From: Heracleum sosnowskyi
Lineage: Eukaryota; Streptophyta; Magnoliopsida; Apiales; Apiaceae
Assembly (NCBI GenBank): GCA_030848705.1
Contig: CM061243.1
Location: 119,870,674 to 119,934,673, forward strand
Reading direction: 5' to 3'
DNA: 64,000 nucleotides
In this document: positions 51,101-60,196 of the stretch, piece after piece
Numbering within the stretch: position 1 is the first letter of the stretch
How the letters are laid out: each line of letters opens with the position of its first letter
Notes under the pieces: generated by a model
Seen by the model: only the letters and a program-made list of their open reading frames with translations
The model's database searches: none
Told to the model about the DNA's origin: nothing
Translations under genes and position numbers: made by a program

Positions 51101-51898
51101 AAGATGTTCAGAAGCTAACGGGAAAAGTGGCAGCACTTGGGAGATTCATCTCCAAATCAGGGGAGAAGTGATTGCCTTTCTTCAAAGCACTCAAAAAGGT
51201 GAAAAAATTTGAATGGACGACAGAAATCCAAGAAGCCTTTGAGGCTTTGAAAAATTACATGGCCGAGGCACCATTGTTGGCAAAACCGAAACCCAGAGAG
51301 ATTCTATACTTATACCTGACAGTTTCTAACACTGCCCTTGGAGCTGTTTTGGTTAAGGAAGAGTTGAAAGTTCAGAAACCCATTTATTACGTGAGTAAGA
51401 TTCTACATGGAGCAGAAATAAACTACTCTATGATAGAGAAGTTTGTCTTAGCCCTGATCATGGCCTCGAGAAAGCTACGCCCATACTTCCAGGCGCACAA
51501 GATAAAAGTCTTGACCAATCAGCCTCTAAGAAACATCTTGCACAGTCCTCAAGTTAGTGGAAGATTGATCAAATGGGCTATAGAGTTGGGAGAGTTTGAC
51601 ATCAAGTATAAGCGTTGAACGGTAATAAAAGCTCAAACACTCGCTGACTTCATGGTTAAATGCACTATTGACAACCAGGAAGTTGGGGGGCAGGAAGTAG
51701 TATTGGAAGGAAAAGAAGAAGACAATCAAGATGAAGACATGGTGTCCAAAGAATGTTGGGTACTCTATTTTGATGGGGCATCAAAAACAAAATCAAGTGG
51801 AGCAGGTTTAGTGCTGCAAAGTCCCGATGGATTCCTCATTGAGTAGGCACTAAAGCTGGACTTTCCAACAACGAACAATGAAGCTGAGTATGAAGCTC
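48146..51898 (+). pseudogene. gag-pol of the second gypsy element
   Basis: The start MANTRRTTR is followed by early stops (TAA at 48173). A capsid-like domain occupies 48448-49090 (ANHVRTFSNALL, AQRWYSRLPPNSIG). There is a zinc-like CRFHK-VGHDTDDC motif with a stop inside it. A protease with VDNGASVDIL lies near 49780, RT with YVDDMLVKS near 50873, and RNase H to 51618. The second RNase H (WVLYFDGASKTKSSG) is cut at 51898. In-frame stops occur at 49363, near 49594, 50359, 51169, 51616 and 51844. RT lacks seven residues (after CFPLPR) that the other gypsy element has. A 68-bp direct duplication at about 49134-49231 doubles NNFGPRFTEY in gag. Confidence 0.88.
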
Positions 51899-52951
51899 TG
51901 TTGGGATTTAAGGGTGATAACATAGGAACAACTTAACTTTGTATATACTTAATTTTTTAATTAAGTAGAACATATTGTCACAACCAAAGTATGTTCTTGT
52001 AATCAGTATGCAATGTTATTTTAATTGTGTAATTTGGAAGAAGTTCACCTTCTGTGTTCAAGCCTCAAAGAATGCATATTAGATGACAGCATGAATAAAG
52101 GTTACTGTCATAAGCATTGACAGTAAGATTACAAGAAGACAGAATGTTGCAAGTCAAGACAGCATATTCACTCTGACAGCAACATTGGCGGAAGACTACG
52201 CGACAACAACTTTAGCCCTCGACAGCAAGTTTGGAAACCTCGACAGCACACTATGCGGGGAACTCATACTGTCACCAAAAGCACATTCCTGTGACAGCAA
52301 GCTTTGCGGCAAAAGTAACTGTCTCGAGAAAGATCCTTGTTCTAGGTATCTTTCTCAGTCAAATCCCGTGACAGTTTCAATATTCAAGAAACAGGCGTGT
52401 TGCAGTATCCTTAAGTTGCACCAAGTCTGCAAGACTACGACAGAAGCTTCAAGCACTGCAAACAAAAGCGAATCAATTCAAGAGCAAGGTCAAGTCTCTA
52501 TTTGCTGAATTATTTTAGCTAGAAATAGAATGAATCTAGGTTGCTTTCTTTGTAATGTATATCTGACATTGTTAGCAATTTAGGAAAGTCACATGGGTAG
52601 ACACTTTGTAAGAAGCTGCCACTTGATAATGACATCAGCTTCACAGACCCGTGTTGACAGTGATAGGATTAGTTTTATACTTAGACTATTAATTCATTCT
52701 AGGAATGTAACGAAGACAAGCGAGTGTCTTGAAGAAAAACCGAAGCTCAAGAATTCTCTCTTGAGGTTGTAGCAACACTTTGCAAAATAAATAAAACATT
52801 TATTTTGTGAATCCTGTCTTCTCGATTACACTGTTTGTGAATGCATACATATTATTGATAACATTAAATCTTAGTTTTGGTTGTTGAAACTGAGATTGAA
52901 TTTTATCAGTATTGCATTCATCCCCCCTTCTGCAATACACGAGGACCAACA
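51899..52951 (+). repeat. Upstream LTR of the copia element
   Basis: The proposed ends are TGTTGGG and CCAACA, a 6-bp inversion, two bases before the primer site. A start at 51915 (TGATAAC) is the alternative. By hand count it holds 15 GACAG or CTGTC words, including a perfect inverted pair at 52102-52126. Confidence 0.75.
52102..52126. repeat. Perfect inverted repeat in the copia LTR
   Basis: TTACTGTCA (52102-52110) and TGACAGTAA (52118-52126) are exact complements separated by 7 bases. Confidence 0.95.
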
Positions 52952-52953
52952 AC

Positions 52954-52965
52954 TGGTATCAGAGC
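52954..52965 (+). other. Primer-binding site of the copia element
   Basis: TGGTATCAGAGC is complementary to the 3' end of plant initiator-Met tRNA and lies two bases inside the LTR. Confidence 0.95.
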
Positions 52966-53002
52966 AATCAGATTAACATACATATCTGAGATCACGACGA
53001 CA

Positions 53003-55610
53003 ATGCAGAAATCAAACAGTATCAAGATCCCAGCTTTTGATAAAGAGAACTACAACATTTGGAAAAGAAAGATCTTGTTGTTTATCAAAGCTGCGAATCC
53101 ACTATACCCAGGTATTCTCGAGAATGGTCCTTTCATTCCAAGGAAGGAAATTGAAGCCACAACAGTAAATGGTGAAGTCATTCCTGCATATTGGGTTCCC
53201 AAAGATCCCTCTGAATTTTTGGAACCTGAGAAGGAGAAAATAGTGCTAGATGATCACTTGCAACTCATCTTGCTCGATTCTCTCACGTTGGATAAAGCCA
53301 TGTGTGGAAGTGTGATAAGCTGCACATCTGCCAAGGAGATGTGGATCAGGTTAGCTCTACTATGTGAAGGAAGTGAAGAAGTTAAGGGCAATCAAAGGCA
53401 AATATTGATATCACAATATGAGGCATTCATGGCCAAGCCTGGTGAAGACTTAACTTCCATGTTTGAAAGGTTCAGTAAGCTCTTAACTGAACTACAGATA
53501 CATGGCAAGTACTATGACAGGAAAGAATTAAATGTCAAGTTCCTGCTTACACTACCTGATCACCTTAAACACAAGACAACAGCCATACGAGAAGGAAGAG
53601 ATCTCAACAGTATAACCTTTGAGACACTTTATGGCATTTTGAAATCTTATGAACTTGAACTCTTTCAAAAGAGAGCCATACAAAGTGGAATAAGGAACAA
53701 GATGGCTAATATGTCAAGTGCCCTAGTAGCACATGTGCCAAGGATTACACAACCAAGTGAAGTACTACAAATCACACAACCAACCCCTGTACAATCCTTG
53801 AAGATAGAAGAGGTTGTTGAAGATGATGAGAAAGTAGTACTACAGCTCAGGGATGTGGAAGATGAAGACTTCTACACAATGGAGGAACTGGAAAGCATGG
53901 ACAATCCTACTATGGCCTACATGGCTAAAAAGTTCAAGAACTTTAGGTTCAAGAAGGATAGGTCATTCAGGCCCCAAGGCCAAGCATCCAAGTTCACCAA
54001 GGAAAGCTCATCAAAGGCTGCTGTGGGAAGCTCATCCAAAGGAGGATACAAGACTGGATTTGTGGATAGGTCTAAATTCAAGTGTTACAACTGTGGTGAA
54101 CCTGGTCATTTTGCTACTGAATGCAAAAGACCCAAACAAGTTTAGAGATTTGAGAAAGGAACTGGTGGATACTCTAAGAAGAATAAAGGTAGAGCCTATG
54201 TGGCTGAAGGAAAGTGTTGGGATGAGTCTGATGATGAAGATGAAGAAGAATATGTCAACCTAGCTCTCATGGCTAGCGCTGATGAAGTAACATCAACATC
54301 TTCAAGTCAGGTACCTTCACTTGTCTTACTTGATATGTCCATTGATGAGTATAAGAAAACCATTAAAGACTTAAGTGCTGAAATGTTCAATGTCTATACT
54401 AGCTTATCTTCTGCTAATGAGGAAATCACTAGGCTGAGTAAGCTAAATGAAACACTAAAGTCTGAAAATGAATCTCTTGTTCTCAAAACCAGTTCACTAG
54501 ACTCTTTAGCTCAGGAGAATGCAAAATTTAAAAATGAATTAAAATGTGCTAAAGAAGTTGAGGAATGAGATTGCTGAAAATGAATTCAAGATTAAGGCTT
54601 ATAAAAACTCATCTAAGATAGTTCAGGATTACAATGATAAGCATACATAAAATCAAACTGTTGGCATAGGTTTTTCATATGGTAGGAGACCTGGAAAGGA
54701 AACTGTGATTCAAGATTGTTCTGGAGATGCTGCTGTCAAACCCACCATTCTCAAGAAGGTTAAAACTCCTATTTTCAAAGCTGCAGAAATTGAGTTTGAT
54801 GAAGAAGCCATGCTCATCAAACAAGAAATTCTTGATGAGGATGAAGGTGTTGACAGCACATTCAAGGATGGAAATGATACTGTCACAATCCCCAAGACAG
54901 TAAACTTACCAAGCAATCAGACAGTAAGTTCAAAAGATGTTGTCACAGTTGGCAAGACAGTATCTTCCAAAGATGCTGTCAAGAATGGTTCCAAGACAGT
55001 AGCTTCCAAACCTTATGTCAAGACAGTTGGAATAAAAGGTACTGTCAAGGAAAGTTCGACAGCAACTTCTGAACACACTGTCAATCCAGTAACTCCCAAG
55101 TCTAAGAATAGGAATGGTAAGGTAGGTGTCAATAAAGGAAATGGATACACTAATGTTGGAGGTGCTTCTAGGAAACTATGCAATAATTGTGGATCTTCAC
55201 ATCATTTAACACATGTTTGTAATAAGCCAATTGAGGATAAGATCAATGCTACTGAACTCAATGGTAATTTACACAGAACCCCCCTTATGCATAGAACTAT
55301 GAGTGTCTGTAATAACATTGAATGTATGTCATGCAAGATCACTGCCATGAGCACATGCTTTAACTTACCTATTCTCACTACTGAAAAATGTTCATACATG
55401 CACACTGTTGAGACTTCTGAGCCTGCTGGCAACAACAAAAAGGCCTCATCCACTAAGAAAAGGATCAAGTCCAATTCTAAACCTAAGTGGGTGAAAAGAG
55501 AAGTCAAACAGGAGATCATTGATGATGCTTGTGATTTTATGACTGGAAGAAACTCAGGAGACACTAAAACTGCAGGACCCAACAAGGATTGGGTACCATA
55601 TGCATCTTAA
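53003..55610 (+). pseudogene. gag region of the copia element, with stops
   Basis: The start ATG (MQKSNSIKIPAFDKENY) is 51 bp after the LTR. The capsid-like part includes YNIWKRKILLFIKAANPLY and SAKEMWIRL. A CCHC zinc knuckle, CYNCGEPGHFATEC, lies near 54083-54125. TAG follows at 54143-54145, beyond which the same frame continues with an acidic and coiled-coil segment to 54568. One frame change near 54555 and a TAA at 54648 follow. The last part (54651-55610) has many Val-Ser/Thr-Lys repeats encoded by GACAG/CTGTC words, a second Cys-His cluster (CNNCGSSHHLTHVC), and ends with TAA at 55608, in the same frame as pol. Confidence 0.82.
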
Positions 55611-55622
55611 ATACATTCTGTT

Positions 55623-58600
55623 TTGCAGGGCAAGAAGAAAGATCAAGTCATGTGGATCATTGACAGTGGTTGCTCAAGACACATGACAGGTGATAAAGCC
55701 CTGCTATCACACTATGTAGAGAAAGCTGGCCCAATCATAACCTTTGGAGACAACAGCAAGGGTTACACAGTGGGATATGGCTGTCTGGAAATTGGAAATG
55801 TTGTCATTGAAGATATTGCTCTTGTGGATGGATTGAAGCACAATCTACTCAGTGTCAGCCAATTCAGTGACAGGGGATTCAAGGTTGATTTTGATATGAT
55901 GCTGTGTAACATCTATCACAAGAAGGATGGTAGCCTCTCTCTAAAAGGGGTTAGAAAAGGAAGCTTGTTTGTTGCTGACTTAAACTCAACAAAGAAGGAT
56001 AAGGTTTACTGTTTCTACAGTAAAGCAACTGTTGGTGACAGTATGCTTTGGCATAGGAAGCTCTCACATCTCAACTTCAAAACAATGAATATTTTGATGA
56101 AGAAGGAGTTAGTGAGAGGTTTGCCCCAACAGGAATTCTGTCAAGAAGGACTGTGTGAAGATTGTCAAATGGGCAAACTAAGGAGAGCTGTGCACAAGTC
56201 CAAGCAAATGAACACCAACATAGAAGCACTCAAGTTGATTCATATGGATCTTTTTGGACCAGTCAATGTACCATCTATGGCCAAAAAGAGATATGCCTTA
56301 GTAATGGTGGATGATTACTCAAGGTACACTTGGGTGAAGTTTCTTGAATCCAAAGATGAAGCTGCTCAAGTGATTATTGATCAAGTCAGAGTTCTTGATA
56401 GAACTCCAAACTCAAAAGTTCAAATCTTGAGGAGTGACAATGGTACAGAATTCAGAAATGCCACACTTGGAAATTTCTGTAAAGATGAAGGAAGTGTACA
56501 ACAATTCTCTGCTGCAAGGACTCCACAGCAGAATGGAGTTGTAGAAAGAAAGAACAGGACTCTCATTGAAGCAGCTAGAACTATGTTGCATGATGCCAAA
56601 CTACCAACATATTTCTGGGCTGAAGCTATCAACACAACTTGTTATACTCAAAACAGAACCATGATTAACAAAACTCATGCAAGTACACCTTACTGTCTGC
56701 TAACTGGGAAGAAACCTACTGTCAAATATTTTCATGTGTTTGGGAGCAAATGCTTTATGATGAAGGATAACCATGAGAAGAAAGGAAAATTTGACACTAA
56801 GGCATTTGAAGGATTATTCATGGGTTACAGTACAGAAAGGACTGCCTACAGAGTTTATGTTATGGAACACAGGATTATTGAAGAGAGTGTAAATGTCACA
56901 TTTGATGAAACCAAGTTTCAAGGACTGCATGAAGAAGGAAAGATGCAGACATTCAGATTTGAGAATCAAGGATACTTGGAAGCTGAGGAAATTGTTGATG
57001 AAGAACCTAGCTTCACTCAAATTGTTGAAGTTGATAAAGATACTGTCAATACCACTACTGTCAACCAAACTCCAGCTCAGTCACAGACCATAACCTCTAA
57101 CATTCATAACAGTGGTGACTCTGGAGACAATGAAGAACATGGTGAAGACAATGGGATTGGTGAGCATTCAACTCAACAAACTGAAGCAACTGTTCCTGTA
57201 CAATCAAGTAGCTTGCCCAGAATCACCAAGTGGAACAAGGATCACACAAATGACCTTATCATTGGTGACCCTACTTCTGGTGTGAGGACAAGGAACAAAG
57301 TCTCTGCTGACAGCATGTTTTCATGCTTCCTGTCTCAAATGGAACCCAAGACAACTGATGAAGCATTGTTGGATTCTGACTGGGTGATAGCCATGCAAGA
57401 AGAGCTAAATCAGTTTGAAAGAAACAATGTATGGAAGTTGGTTCCAAGACCTAAGGGAAAGTCAGTCATTGAGACCAAATGGGTTTTCAGAAACAAGCTT
57501 GATGAAAATGGATTAGTGACAAGAAACAAAGCAAGGCTAGTGGCTAAGGGTTACTGTCAACAGGAAGGAATAGATTATGATGAGACATTTGCACCTGTTG
57601 CAAGACTTGAAGCTATAAGAATCTTTCTAGCCTATGCTGCACACTGCAACTTCAAAGTATTTCAGATGGATGTCAAAAGTGCCTTCCCAAATGGAGAGTT
57701 GGAAGAAGAAGTGTATGTTGAACAGCCACCAGGGTTTGAGGATGCTGAAATGTATGATTTTGTATACAAACTCTTCAAAGCTTTGTATGGACTAAAGCAA
57801 GCACCCAGGGCTTGGTATGACACACTTTCCACTTTTCTTTTGGAAAATCAGTTTACTAGAGGAGTTATGGACAAGACACTTTTCTACAAACACCATGGCA
57901 AGGACATCATTCTGGTACAAATCTATGTGGATGACATCATTTTTGGTTCTACAAATGAGAAGCTATGTGAGAAGTTTTCCTCTCTCATGAGTAACAAATA
58001 TGAGATGAGCATGATGGGAGAATTGTCATTCTTTCTGGGATTACAAATTCTTCAACAACCTGATGGAATCTTCATTTGTCAAGCTAAATACATCAAAGAA
58101 CTTCTCAAAAAGTTCAACTTGGAAGATTCATCACCTGCAAAGACACCAATGTCCACATCAACTAGTCTGGACCTTGATCCTAAAGGAAAGAAAGTTGACT
58201 CAAGCACCTATAGAGGCATGGTAGGATCTCTCCTATATCTAACTGCTAGCAGACCTGACATCATGTTTGCTACATGTCTCTGTGCAAGGTTTCAAAGTGA
58301 TCCAAAGGAGTCACACTTAGTAGCCATCAAGAGAATATTTAGATACTTAAAAGGTACTCCTAATCTAGGCCTTTGGTATCCTAAGAATACTGGATTTGAT
58401 CTAATTGGTTACTCAGACTCAGACTATGCTGGATGCAAGATTGACAGAAAGAGTACTACTGGTAGCTGTCAATTTCTTGGTGGAAGATTGGTCTCATGGT
58501 TTAGCAAGAAGCAGCATTCAGTTTCTACCTCAACTGCAGAAGCTGAGTATATTGCTGCAGGCAGTTGCTGTGCACAAATTCTATGCATGAAGAATCAACT

Positions 58601-58871
58601 TCTGGATTATGGTCTAGTGCTAAGAGGCATTCCTATTTACTGTGACAACACTAGTGTCATAGCCATTTCAGATAATCCAGTTCAACACTCTAGGACAAAG
58701 CATATTGATATAAGACATCACTTTATCAGAGAGCATGTTGAACAAGGAACTGTGAAGCTGATCTATGTCCCAACTGACAAGCAACTTGCTGACATCTTCA
58801 GTAAGCCATTGGATGAAGCAACCTTCAACAGGTTGGTAAGTGAATTGGGAATGCTGAATCTGGTATGTTGA
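55623..58871 (+). CDS. pol polyprotein of the copia element
   Basis: One open frame of 1082 codons in the frame of the end of gag, separated by a TAA at 55608 (no ATG needed if read through; codon 1 as drawn is not ATG). Protease: WIIDSGCSRHM (Asp14). Pre-integrase zinc motif: WHRKLSH to CEDCQMGK. Integrase core: HMDLFGPV, SDNGTEF and the Glu in QQNGVVERKNR. RT: ETKWVFRNKLDENG, KARLVAKGY, FQMDVKSAFPNGELEEEVYV and catalytic YVDDIIFGS at residues 768-776. RNase H: GYSDSDYAGC, STAEAEYIAAGSC, ending KQLADIFSKPL. It would copy the RNA genome and insert the DNA copy. FPNG replaces the common FLNG in RT; otherwise the motifs are intact. Confidence 0.93.
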   Translation: MQGKKKDQVMWIIDSGCSRHMTGDKALLSHYVEKAGPIITFGDNSKGYTVGYGCLEIGNVVIEDIALVDGLKHNLLSVSQFSDRGFKVDFDMMLCNIYHKKDGSLSLKGVRKGSLFVADLNSTKKDKVYCFYSKATVGDSMLWHRKLSHLNFKTMNILMKKELVRGLPQQEFCQEGLCEDCQMGKLRRAVHKSKQMNTNIEALKLIHMDLFGPVNVPSMAKKRYALVMVDDYSRYTWVKFLESKDEAAQVIIDQVRVLDRTPNSKVQILRSDNGTEFRNATLGNFCKDEGSVQQFSAARTPQQNGVVERKNRTLIEAARTMLHDAKLPTYFWAEAINTTCYTQNRTMINKTHASTPYCLLTGKKPTVKYFHVFGSKCFMMKDNHEKKGKFDTKAFEGLFMGYSTERTAYRVYVMEHRIIEESVNVTFDETKFQGLHEEGKMQTFRFENQGYLEAEEIVDEEPSFTQIVEVDKDTVNTTTVNQTPAQSQTITSNIHNSGDSGDNEEHGEDNGIGEHSTQQTEATVPVQSSSLPRITKWNKDHTNDLIIGDPTSGVRTRNKVSADSMFSCFLSQMEPKTTDEALLDSDWVIAMQEELNQFERNNVWKLVPRPKGKSVIETKWVFRNKLDENGLVTRNKARLVAKGYCQQEGIDYDETFAPVARLEAIRIFLAYAAHCNFKVFQMDVKSAFPNGELEEEVYVEQPPGFEDAEMYDFVYKLFKALYGLKQAPRAWYDTLSTFLLENQFTRGVMDKTLFYKHHGKDIILVQIYVDDIIFGSTNEKLCEKFSSLMSNKYEMSMMGELSFFLGLQILQQPDGIFICQAKYIKELLKKFNLEDSSPAKTPMSTSTSLDLDPKGKKVDSSTYRGMVGSLLYLTASRPDIMFATCLCARFQSDPKESHLVAIKRIFRYLKGTPNLGLWYPKNTGFDLIGYSDSDYAGCKIDRKSTTGSCQFLGGRLVSWFSKKQHSVSTSTAEAEYIAAGSCCAQILCMKNQLLDYGLVLRGIPIYCDNTSVIAISDNPVQHSRTKHIDIRHHFIREHVEQGTVKLIYVPTDKQLADIFSKPLDEATFNRLVSELGMLNLVC

Positions 58872-59277
58872 TTTACTCAGTTTTCTATATTTCCAAATTC
58901 TCTTTTGAAGCTCATGACAGCAACTTCAAACCTGCTGTCAAGAGAAGTTACTGTCTACTTGGTCTATGTTTGTTATGTGACAACATGTGTTGATTTGACT
59001 TTTCATGTTAGTATTTTGTGCCAGTCTCACACTTTTAGACCGTGTATGACATTAATGTGGTTACTTGTTTAGTTTGAGAGATAAAAATCTGTTCCATTGG
59101 ACTTTCACACCGTTTTGCATTAATCTGTAGGATTAAAGGAGGACACGACCATTAATTACTTTTGTGGTAGTTGTATGGGTACTCTAACTGTTTACCATTA
59201 GACTTTAATCCTTAGACGGTTTTGCCTATAAATTAACCTTAGGTTTCACCAGTCTGCTCTCAGTTTTAAAGTAAATA
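58872..59277. other. Spacer after pol with motif cluster
   Basis: Contains three GACAG/CTGTC words at 58914-58955 and a TATA-like CCTATAAATTAAC at 59225-59237, about 50 bp before the next ATG. No coding. Confidence 0.5.
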
Positions 59278-59529
59278 ATGGAAAACAAAGTAGGAATTGA
59301 AGTAGGGCTAAAACGGTGCGATAGTGAACCCGACAATGAAGAGATTGAGGAGCTCTTCGAGGTGCTGTTGGATGCCCTCGATGAGATAGACGAGGAAAAG
59401 AAAAGGGAAGAGGAGGCCAAGGCGCAGGAAGTGGAGAAGGAGCTTCAGGCACTTCTCAAGGAAGAAGGTCGCACTGAAGAAGAGATTAAGGAAGAGCTTT
59501 TAGAACTAGTTGATAAAATCATAGAATAA
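59278..59529 (+). CDS. Small acidic coiled-coil ORF of the copia element
   Basis: An 83-aa frame from ATG (MENKVGIEVGLKRCDSEPDN) to TAA. Glu/Asp and Lys dominate; from residue 18 on it is almost pure amphipathic helix (EIEELFEVLLDALDEIDEEK). No known domain. A TATA-like box lies just upstream, and the frame is followed by an AATAATAATAAA-type signal at 59561-59572, so it may be a separate transcript. Function unknown. Low-complexity composition means a chance frame cannot be excluded, though the base composition (GC-rich codons in AT-rich surroundings) argues for coding. Confidence 0.5.
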   Translation: MENKVGIEVGLKRCDSEPDNEEIEELFEVLLDALDEIDEEKKREEEAKAQEVEKELQALLKEEGRTEEEIKEELLELVDKIIE

Positions 59530-59695
59530 TGTACTCAATGCTCTTTTTCAATGATTTTATTAATAATAATAAAAGTTCTTGTTTTTGTGGTTTTTGAGTT
59601 TATGATTTGTCTGTGTTAATTGCATAATATCTGTGTTCAAAAGATTACATTACTAAATCCATAATTTGTCAATATTAGGTAAGTTTATGAATAAA

Positions 59696-59960
59696 GCATT
59701 CTAATAAGTTCATGACAGAACCAATTCCCAATCGAAGTTACTGTCATTAAGAAGGATACTGTCGTGTGTTTCTTGACAGCAACCTTCTTGACAGCAGGGA
59801 AAGACTTTCTGTCAAGACTTGTACAGGATACTGTCATTCATATGCTTAACGGTGACAACAAGTTTTTTGCGCAATAGTTGCTGTCGCGCAAAACCTACTG
59901 TCGCCACCTCTTATTACTGACAGATTGTTTCTAGCGCACAGGTTACTGTCAACAATAGTG
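59696..59960. repeat. Cluster of 11 GACAG/CTGTC motifs in the copia element
   Basis: Eleven copies in about 260 bp in both orientations, often as ACTGTCA/TGACAG with GTTA or GATA before them, spaced about 15-40 bp. The stretch has no open frame and lies between the small acidic ORF and the long 3' ORF. Confidence 0.85.
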
Positions 59961-60196
59961 GACCGTTGAAATTGGATATTTATCCCACGTTGGTCAGTGA
60001 ATAACGGGTAGTAACTGACGTGTTATAAGAGTGGGTTAAGACACGTTCTTTAATTCCACTTTTTGTGCACAACGTTTGAGATACCTCTATTTATTCCCCA
60101 GTTACTCAGACATATCACTCTCATCGAACTCAAGGCAATATACTTTTCTTCAAGCAAAAAGCCACTTTCTTACTTTCTTCTTTTCTTGAAATCTCC

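Larger units (their letters stand above)
47613..51898 (+). mobile_element. Second Ty3/gypsy element, Tat-like, cut by copia insertion
   Basis: It has an upstream LTR, a primer-binding-like sequence TGGCTCCGTATGTGGGAA at 48115-48132, and gag-protease-RT-RNase H on the plus strand. It stops abruptly inside the second RNase H (NNEAEYEALL) at the LTR of the copia element. The remainder presumably lies beyond the window on the far side of that insertion. It is a different family from the Tat element at 23374-37390 but has the same domain order. Confidence 0.85.
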
